Of a stretch of 57,246 nucleotides of DNA, positions 51,414 through 57,246 are shown piece by piece. Location: assembly GCA_937937835.1 (NCBI GenBank), contig CALDBJ010000040.1, forward strand, positions 1 to 57,246, written 5' to 3'. The translations under genes and the position numbers were made by a program. The notes beneath the pieces were generated by a model. That model searched no databases and was not told the origin of the DNA. It saw nothing but the letters and a program-made list of their open reading frames with translations. Positions within the stretch are counted from its first letter, which is position 1, and the number at the start of each line of letters is the position of its first letter. Source of the stretch: an uncultured Collinsella sp. Lineage in GTDB: Bacteria > Actinomycetota > Coriobacteriia > Coriobacteriales > Coriobacteriaceae.

Positions 51414-54296
51414 ATGACGCTACTGTATTTCCTTACCCTGTTTCCGCTGGTACCGGCGCTGGGCATGCTGCTCGCGCGCGGTGACCGCGCCCGCGATGCG
51501 GTGGGGCTCATAGGTTCCGGCATTATTATGGCGGTGACAGTTGTAGTCGCCGTCATGTTTTTTGGCACGGGTCCGCAGAGCTTTGAGGTTGCCCCCGGTA
51601 CCTCGCATGTGCTCTCGATCATCAGCTCCGTCATCGACGTCATCCTGTGCGCCGTCATCCTATACAACGCGTACAAATATAGGAACGCGCTCACCACGGT
51701 GCTCGGCATAGTCCAACTGGTGGGCTCGCTCGCCTTTGCAGCCATGACGCTGCCCGCGACCGAAGCCGTCACCGCAACCCCGCTCTACCTGGACTACATG
51801 AGTGTGATCATGGTGCTCGCCGTTGGCATTGTCGGCAGCCTTATCTGCGTGTATGCCCTGGGCTACATGAAGGACTTCCAGGCCCATGACGAGCACGAGG
51901 CCGCGCTGCGCGGGCAGACCGCGCCCGACCGTCGCCCGCAGTTCCTGGCGCTCATGTTCCTGTTCCTCTCGGCCATGTTCGTCATCGTGACGAGCGACAA
52001 CCTTGAGTGGCTGTTCTGCGGCTGGGAAATCACCACCGTGTGCTCGTTCCTCATGATTGGCTACACGCGCACGCCCGAGGCCATTAAAAACGCCTTTACC
52101 CAGATCATCCTCAACATGCTGGGCGGCATCGCGTTTTTGGCGGGCCTTATGTTTCTGCACGTCAACGGCATGCCGCTGACCATCTCGGGCATGATCGAGC
52201 TTTCCGGCGCCGGTACCGCGCAGTCCGCACTGCTGGTGATGCCGGTCGTCCTGCTATCGCTCGCCGCCCTTACCAAGGCCGCACAGATGCCGTTCCACAC
52301 TTGGCTGCTGGGCGCCATGGTTGCCCCCACGCCCACGAGCGCCCTGCTGCACTCGTCAACCATGGTCAAAGCCGGCGTGTTCCTGATGGTCAAGCTGAGC
52401 CCGCTCTATGCCATCTATCCCGTGACCGGCTTTATGGTCACGAGTGTGGGTGCCATCACGTTTTTGCTCGCTGCCCTCATGGCCATCTCGCAGAGCAACG
52501 CCAAGCGTGTGCTCGCGTACTCCACCATTTCCAACTTGGGCCTCATCAGTGCCTGCTTGGGTGTCGGCGCGCCCGAGGCCGTATGGGCGGCCATCTTCCT
52601 GATCCTGTTCCACACGGTGGCAAAGTCGTTGCTGTTCCTGTGCGTGGGCACGGCCGAGCATCATATCGGCAGCCGCAATATCGAGGACATGGACGGCATG
52701 TTCAGCCGCATGCCGCACCTGACGCGCCTGATGATGCTGGGCATCATGGGCATGTTTGTGGCGCCGTTTGGCATGCTCGTGTCCAAGTGGGGCGCCCTGG
52801 TGGCGTTTGCACAGACCGGCAACGTGCTCATGATTATGGTGCTGGCCTTTGGCTCGGCAGCGACGTTCTTCTTCTGGGGCAAGTGGCTTGCCAAGCTTTC
52901 GGGTGTCGACCCCACGGCTCAAAACGTTGAGGTCAATGTCCATAAGACCGAATGGATGGCCCTCAACACCATCGCCGCGCTGCTGATTCTGTGCTGCGTG
53001 GCGTTCCCGGTTATCTCGAGCGGTCTGGTGTCGCCTTACTTGGCCATGGTGTTTGGCCGCGTGCCGTACGTTATTGGCAAGGACGCCATGTACCTGATGG
53101 TGGTTATCGTGGCGTTTATCGCCGTGGTGCTGCTGACTTCATTCCGCGTGAGCAACAAACCGCATGTAAACGTATATCTTTCGGGCGTGGGAACCGACAA
53201 ATATCGCCATTTCCGCGGCTCGATGGGGCACGAGGTGAAGGCCGAAAAGCGCAATTGGTACTCGGAGGACGCCCTTGGCGAGAAGCGTATTGGCCCCGCG
53301 GGTAGCGTCGTGTGCTGCAGCATCATCTTGTTTGCGCTGCTGTGTTGCGCGTGGATTGGGCCCGAGAGACTTGCCATGAGCGCGCCCTCGGTGCTGCGCG
53401 GCAAGTATTTCGAGGGTTCGGGCGTCGTGGGCATTTTTATTGGCACCGTGGCGTTTGCCTTGATTGCGCCGCTTGTGGGCGGTTTGATTGACGGTCTTGA
53501 CCGCAAGCTTTCGGCCCGTATGCAGGGCCGTGTGGGTCCGCGTCTGCTGCAGCCCTTCTACGATGTGGCCAAGCTGCTGCGCAAGGCCCCCGCCAGCGTA
53601 AACACCATGGACGACACCTATATGGCGTGCGCGCTCATCTTTACCGTGGTAGGCGGCGGCATCTTTGTATCGGGCTCCAACACGCTGCTGTGCGCCTTTA
53701 TGGTGACGCTCGCCGCGATCTTTGTGGTGCTGGCGTCCGCCTCGACGCAAAGCCCGTTTGCCCAGGTTGGCGCCGATCGTGAGTTACTGCAGGTTATGAG
53801 TTACGAGCCCGCCGTTTTGCTGATGAGCGTGGGCCTGTACCTTGCCACCGACAGCTTTGATTCCATCGCCGTGACGGGGCAGTCGGTCCCCATCATCGTG
53901 CACAGCGCGCCCATTTTCCTCGCGTTGCTCGCGGTGCTTACCATCAAGCTGCGCAAGTCGCCGTTTGACCTTTCGTACTCGCATCATGCGCATCAGGAGA
54001 TCGTCCAGGGCGTCGCCACCGAGATGAGCGGCGGCACGCTGGCCAAGATGACCCTTATGCACTGGTGCGAGACCGTGCTGTTTTTGATGTGGGTGGGCAT
54101 GTTCTTTGTCTGGGACAACCCCGTGAGCTGGGTTGTAGCCCTGGTCGTGATGGCCGCGACGTATTTTGTCGAGGTCCTGATCGACAACACCTTCGCACGC
54201 AGCACCTGGCGCAGCTGCTTTAGGCTCGGATGGGGCGTGGCGCTGGTGTTTGGCCTGCTCAACCTTATGCCCATCCTCGTCGACGTGTTTATTTAG
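51414..54296 (+). CDS. echAB: Fused Ech hydrogenase membrane subunits EchA-EchB
   Basis: Ion-pumping membrane arm of an Ech-type group 4 [NiFe] hydrogenase. In 960 residues: residues 1 to about 640 are NuoL/EchA-like, with many helices and the antiporter segment AQMPFHTWLLGAMVAPTPTSALLHSST; residues from about 655 on are NuoH/EchB-like, with ARMQGRVGPRLLQPFYDVAKLLRK and SPFDLSYSHHAHQEIVQGVATEMSG. In other Ech operons these are separate genes; here one frame runs through without a stop. The join lies near SMGHEVKAEKRNWYSEDALG. It is first in an operon followed by echC, echD, echE and echF. Confidence 0.9.
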   Translation: MTLLYFLTLFPLVPALGMLLARGDRARDAVGLIGSGIIMAVTVVVAVMFFGTGPQSFEVAPGTSHVLSIISSVIDVILCAVILYNAYKYRNALTTVLGIVQLVGSLAFAAMTLPATEAVTATPLYLDYMSVIMVLAVGIVGSLICVYALGYMKDFQAHDEHEAALRGQTAPDRRPQFLALMFLFLSAMFVIVTSDNLEWLFCGWEITTVCSFLMIGYTRTPEAIKNAFTQIILNMLGGIAFLAGLMFLHVNGMPLTISGMIELSGAGTAQSALLVMPVVLLSLAALTKAAQMPFHTWLLGAMVAPTPTSALLHSSTMVKAGVFLMVKLSPLYAIYPVTGFMVTSVGAITFLLAALMAISQSNAKRVLAYSTISNLGLISACLGVGAPEAVWAAIFLILFHTVAKSLLFLCVGTAEHHIGSRNIEDMDGMFSRMPHLTRLMMLGIMGMFVAPFGMLVSKWGALVAFAQTGNVLMIMVLAFGSAATFFFWGKWLAKLSGVDPTAQNVEVNVHKTEWMALNTIAALLILCCVAFPVISSGLVSPYLAMVFGRVPYVIGKDAMYLMVVIVAFIAVVLLTSFRVSNKPHVNVYLSGVGTDKYRHFRGSMGHEVKAEKRNWYSEDALGEKRIGPAGSVVCCSIILFALLCCAWIGPERLAMSAPSVLRGKYFEGSGVVGIFIGTVAFALIAPLVGGLIDGLDRKLSARMQGRVGPRLLQPFYDVAKLLRKAPASVNTMDDTYMACALIFTVVGGGIFVSGSNTLLCAFMVTLAAIFVVLASASTQSPFAQVGADRELLQVMSYEPAVLLMSVGLYLATDSFDSIAVTGQSVPIIVHSAPIFLALLAVLTIKLRKSPFDLSYSHHAHQEIVQGVATEMSGGTLAKMTLMHWCETVLFLMWVGMFFVWDNPVSWVVALVVMAATYFVEVLIDNTFARSTWRSCFRLGWGVALVFGLLNLMPILVDVFI

Positions 54297-54308
54297 GAGG
54301 CGGCATCC

Positions 54309-54899
54309 ATGGATCATAAAATGTCGCGCTCGCCGTGGGTCATTCATTACGACGGCTCGAGCTGCAACGGATGCGATATCGAGGTGCTGGCCTCGCTCAC
54401 GCCGCTGTTCGATGCGGAGCGCTTTGGCGTGGTCAACACCGGCAACCCCAAGCATGCGGATATCTTTTTGGTGACGGGGTCGGTCAATGCCCAGAACCTG
54501 CCCGTCGTGCGCCAGATCTACAGCCAGATGCTCGAGCCCAAGTGCGTGGTGGCGTGCGGCATTTGCGCGTGTTCGGGCGGCGTATTCCGCGATGCCTATA
54601 ACGTGATCGGCGGCGTGGACCGCGCGATTCCCGTGGACGTGTATGCGCCCGGGTGCGCCATTCGTCCCGAGACCGTGATCGATGCCATCGTGGGGGCGTG
54701 CGGCATCCTTGATCAGAAGGAGGCCGTGATGCGCGCCGGCGGTGACCCGCTTACCGTGGGCGGCGCTGCTACCTGGGATGGCGGCGTCGAGTTGGGCGAG
54801 GACGGGTTCGTGGCTGCAGCTGGGGCCGGGGCTGACGGTGCCGGTGACGCGCCTGCCGAGAAACCCGCAGCGCCCGTCGCTGCAAAGGAGGCCGAGTAA
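54309..54899 (+). CDS. echC: Ech hydrogenase small subunit EchC
   Basis: NuoB-like subunit holding the [4Fe-4S] cluster next to the active site. Of 196 residues, the first 150 are the domain: SSCNGCDIE (C19, C22), ACGICACSGG (C83 or near) and APGCAIRPE (C116) give the four cluster ligands. The last 45 are an Ala/Gly/Glu-rich tail not seen in most NuoB proteins. AGGAGG precedes ATG 54309. Its stop codon overlaps the EchD start by 1 nt. Confidence 0.92.
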   Translation: MDHKMSRSPWVIHYDGSSCNGCDIEVLASLTPLFDAERFGVVNTGNPKHADIFLVTGSVNAQNLPVVRQIYSQMLEPKCVVACGICACSGGVFRDAYNVIGGVDRAIPVDVYAPGCAIRPETVIDAIVGACGILDQKEAVMRAGGDPLTVGGAATWDGGVELGEDGFVAAAGAGADGAGDAPAEKPAAPVAAKEAE

Positions 54900-55615
54900 T
54901 GCAAAAGGCTATCTATGCCACCGTTGGGATCGACGAGCTTCTGTCGCATGTCCAGGCGCTCAAGGGCGTCGGCGCGCGCTTTGTGCAGATGCATGCCGAG
55001 CGCTGTGTGGACGACGGATCGTATCGCCTGGTCTATACGTTTATCAACGTCCGCGCTGCGCAAGAGCAGATCGCGCAGGACGGCAACTATGCGATTGAGA
55101 ACCTGGTAGTCGAGGGCATCGACCAGTACCAGGAGATTCCGTCCATCAGCTCGTATTACCCCGCGGTGTTCCCGTTTGAAAATGAGGCGCACGACCTGTT
55201 TGGGCTTGCCATCACCGACATGCAGCTCGACTTTAAGGGCTTTTTCTACCAGGTCTCGACTGCCGAGCCCATGAGCGTTATCACGCCCGAGGTGAAGGCC
55301 GCGCGCGAGAAAGCCATGAAGGTCCGCGCGGCTGCCGAGGCCAAGGCGCGCAAGGTCGCGGCCGAAAAGGCCGCCGCTGCCGCGGCCGCTGCGGGGGAGG
55401 GCGCTGCGGGCGCTGGCGATGCTGCAGACGCTGCCGCCAAGCCCGCTGCGGCTGGCGGCTCCGATGCTCAGCACGATGAGGCTGCCGCCAAGGCCGCGCT
55501 CAAGGCTGCCGAGATGGAGGCAAAGCTCGCCGCCATGGATCCCGAGAAAGCGGCCAAGGTCCGCGCGGCGCTTGCCGCCAAGGCCGCCCGCGACAAGCAG
55601 AAAAAGGAGGCGTAA
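54899..55615 (+). CDS. echD: Ech hydrogenase subunit EchD with long charged tail
   Basis: NuoC-like subunit. Residues 1 to about 125 match the family (FINVRAAQEQIAQDGNYAIE, EIPSISSYYPAVFPFENEAHDLFGL). The rest, more than 100 residues, is an Ala/Lys/Glu-rich segment with heptad-like character (AAREKAMKVRAAAEAKARKV) that likely forms a helix or coiled coil. The start codon overlaps the EchC stop (TAATG), which suggests translational coupling. Confidence 0.9.
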   Translation: MQKAIYATVGIDELLSHVQALKGVGARFVQMHAERCVDDGSYRLVYTFINVRAAQEQIAQDGNYAIENLVVEGIDQYQEIPSISSYYPAVFPFENEAHDLFGLAITDMQLDFKGFFYQVSTAEPMSVITPEVKAAREKAMKVRAAAEAKARKVAAEKAAAAAAAAGEGAAGAGDAADAAAKPAAAGGSDAQHDEAAAKAALKAAEMEAKLAAMDPEKAAKVRAALAAKAARDKQKKEA

Positions 55616-55620
55616 GGTCC

Positions 55621-56709
55621 ATGGCGCATCGCTCCGTTATTCCGTTTGGCCCGCAGCACCCGGTGCTGCCCGAGCCGCTTCATCTGGACCTGGTGATCGA
55701 GGACGACCGCGTCATCGAGGCGATTCCGCAAATCGGCTTTGTGCACCGCGGGCTCGAGAAACTTACCGAAAAGCGCGACATGCACCAGTTTGGCTACATC
55801 GCCGAGCGCATCTGCGGCATCTGCGCCGTGGGCCACAGCTGCGGCTATGCCAGCGCCTGCGAGCGCATGCTCGACATCGAGGTGCCCGGCCGCGTGCAGT
55901 ATATCCGCACCATTCTGCACGAGCTTTCGCGCATTCACTCGCACCTGCTGTGGCTGGGCCTGCTCGCCGATGCCTTTGGTTTCGAGGCGCTGTTCTATCG
56001 TTCGTGGACCCTACGCGAGCAGATTCTCAAGATCTTCGAGAGCACGTGCGGCGGCCGCGTGATTTTGTCGATCAACGAGATCGGCGGCCTTAAACACGAC
56101 ATTGAGGACTCCGAGCTGGCGGGTATTGTCCAGACGCTCGATGCCATGCGTCCTGACTACGAGGCCCTGGTGCATACGTTTTTGGACGACAACAGCTGCG
56201 GCGAGCGCCTGCATGGCGTGGGCATGATTAGCAAGAAAGACGCGCTGGAGCTTTCGATGGTCGGTCCGTTTGGGCGCGCATCGGGCGTGGATTACGACGT
56301 GCGCATGTTTGACGACGGTGCCTATGCGGATCTGGCTGCGTTTGAGCCCATCGTTGCTACCGATGGCGATTGCTATGCCCGCTGCCAGGTGCGCTGTGCC
56401 GAGGTCACGCAGGCCATGGACATCATTAAGGAGCTTGTGGGCAAGATTCCGCACGACGGGATCGGCGGGCGCACCAAGCTTACGCCGGCCGACGGCGCAC
56501 GCGGCGAGGTTGTGATTGAGCAACCGCGCGGCGAGGCGTATTACTATGTGCGCGGCAACGGCACCAAGAATCTGGACCGTTTCCGCGTACGCACGCCGAC
56601 GTCGCAAAATCTGGCGGGTCTGACGCATGCGCTGCAGGGCGTGCTCCTTGCCAACGTGCCCATGATTATCCTGACCATCGACCCCTGCATTAGCTGCACG
56701 GAAAGGTAG
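55621..56709 (+). CDS. echE: Ech hydrogenase large subunit EchE, [NiFe] catalytic
   Basis: NuoD-like large subunit with the nickel-iron site. Of 362 residues, RICGICAVGHSC (C65, C68) and the C-terminal DPCISCTER (C356, C359) are the four metal ligands, so it is a true hydrogenase and not a Complex I NuoD. The protein ends two residues after the last metal-binding Cys motif, so there is no C-terminal peptide of the sort that maturation proteases remove; as in some Ech proteins, the mature form may be made without cleavage. Confidence 0.95.
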   Translation: MAHRSVIPFGPQHPVLPEPLHLDLVIEDDRVIEAIPQIGFVHRGLEKLTEKRDMHQFGYIAERICGICAVGHSCGYASACERMLDIEVPGRVQYIRTILHELSRIHSHLLWLGLLADAFGFEALFYRSWTLREQILKIFESTCGGRVILSINEIGGLKHDIEDSELAGIVQTLDAMRPDYEALVHTFLDDNSCGERLHGVGMISKKDALELSMVGPFGRASGVDYDVRMFDDGAYADLAAFEPIVATDGDCYARCQVRCAEVTQAMDIIKELVGKIPHDGIGGRTKLTPADGARGEVVIEQPRGEAYYYVRGNGTKNLDRFRVRTPTSQNLAGLTHALQGVLLANVPMIILTIDPCISCTER

Positions 56710-56716
56710 GCACGGC

Positions 56717-57058
56717 ATGAGTTTGCTGACATTTGCCAAGACGGCCTTGGGCTCTATGGTCAAGCAGCCGGTAACGGTGTGCTATCCGCAGGAGAAGCTC
56801 GCGGCGCCCGAGCGTTTGCGCGGACATATCGTTAACGACATGGACGTGTGCATCTGCTGCGGGATGTGCGCGCGTCGTTGCCCGGCGGGCGCGCTCGCGG
56901 TCGATCGCAAGGGCGGAACGTGGTCGATCGATCCGTATGCCTGCGTGGTGTGCGGCGAGTGCGTCGAGAGCTGCCCCAAACATTGCCTGACTATGGACAC
57001 CGCCCGTGCTCCAGTTGCGGCGGATAAGACTCCCACGGTAGAAACCAAGCCGGAATAG
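56717..57058 (+). CDS. echF: Ech hydrogenase ferredoxin-like subunit EchF
   Basis: NuoI-like subunit with two [4Fe-4S] clusters that passes electrons between soluble ferredoxin and EchC. Of 113 residues, CICCGMCARRCP and CVVCGECVESCP are the two cluster motifs (C-x2-C-x2-C-x3-C). It is the last gene of the operon and is followed by strong hairpins. Hydrogenase maturation genes were not seen before the window ends. Confidence 0.95.
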   Translation: MSLLTFAKTALGSMVKQPVTVCYPQEKLAAPERLRGHIVNDMDVCICCGMCARRCPAGALAVDRKGGTWSIDPYACVVCGECVESCPKHCLTMDTARAPVAADKTPTVETKPE

Positions 57059-57068
57059 AGCTGGAATA

Positions 57069-57118
57069 GGGCCGGTGGGGCAAAAATGCCCCACCGGCCC
57101 CGCGCTTAAACGCGCGGT
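57069..57118. terminator. Hairpins after the Ech operon
   Basis: A perfect 14-bp stem (57069-57082 with 57087-57100, loop AAAA) is followed by a second small stem CCGCGC-TTAAAC-GCGCGG. There is no T-run, so it is not a classic intrinsic terminator, but the strength of the first stem suggests transcript ending or 3' protection. Confidence 0.65.
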
Positions 57119-57246
57119 GGAGCCGCCGCGAACAAAACTATGCCGGATTACGGGGCTGGATAGCGAACCTCCGACCATACAGAAAATCCCAAAAACAAAA
57201 CCGACGCTCCTATAAGTTGTCAAGAGGCAGTTTGCGGGAGCGCTCC
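57119..57246. other. Right end of window
   Basis: No gene or clear signal is seen in the last 128 bp apart from the short palindrome GGAGCGCTCC at the very end, whose continuation lies outside the window. Confidence 0.4.

Noticed and set aside
55621..56709. Complex I NuoD
   Set aside because: Both CxxC pairs that hold nickel and iron are present, which NuoD lacks.

Overview
The window is high-GC bacterial chromosome. Gene content and protein sequence point to a Coriobacteriia actinobacterium, most likely Collinsella. Evidence includes the rpsF-ssb-rpsR-rplI-dnaB cluster with high-GC codon use, a class B sortase, and an Ech-type hydrogenase together with NfnAB in an apparently anaerobic, fermentative gene set. 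The genus is inferred from recall, not from a search.

Layout. 1-3.8 kb: ribosomal protein/SSB/helicase cluster. 3.9-7.3 kb: purA, purD and a Nudix hydrolase. 7.3-10.2 kb: an ABC exporter and a membrane protein. 10.3-15.2 kb: carA-carB behind a leader with a probable PyrR-binding hairpin and a possible ARG box. 15.2-15.66 kb: 440 bp of large hairpins. 15.7-19 kb: purE, sortase B, a MoaE-like protein and a CmpB-like membrane protein. 19.2-22.9 kb: purF, purM, purN. 23-29.4 kb: PTS EIIA, a PrsA/SurA-like foldase, YqeY, an amino-acid ABC transporter and a cytidylate-kinase-like protein. 29.5-37.3 kb, mostly on the minus strand: NfnB/NfnA, Pth, an unknown protein flanked by paired inverted-repeat elements, Prs and GlmU. 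37.5-40.7 kb: an ECF vitamin/metal transporter. 40.9-45.1 kb: exonuclease III, sirtuin, FolP-FolK fusion and a BirA-like protein. 45.2-47.5 kb: an AAA ATPase inside a palindrome-flanked cassette, and CoaX. 47.6-50.3 kb: initiator tRNA, an alternating inverted-repeat array and an Old Yellow Enzyme-type reductase. 50.4-51.1 kb: an AT-rich region and an HTH protein. 51.4-57.1 kb: a complete Ech hydrogenase operon with EchA and EchB fused.

Two themes link the genes. (1) Nucleotide synthesis is concentrated here: Prs makes PRPP; PurF, PurD, PurN, PurM, PurE and PurA cover much of the purine route; CarAB feeds pyrimidines and arginine. (2) Anaerobic redox: the Ech hydrogenase (ferredoxin/H2, ion pumping) and NfnAB (ferredoxin, NADH and NADPH exchange) share the ferredoxin pool.

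The most unusual content is not protein coding. Many gene boundaries carry inverted-repeat elements of several unrelated families. The standouts are an eight-repeat array that alternates in orientation every 40-41 bp (47814-48110), two giant hairpins with unrelated stems but a shared loop (15227-15317, 15468-15572), an inverted-repeat element inserted in frame between the two ATPase domains of an ECF protein (39175-39365), and two about 200-bp elements bracketing one unknown gene. No phage, IS transposase or CRISPR-Cas locus was seen.
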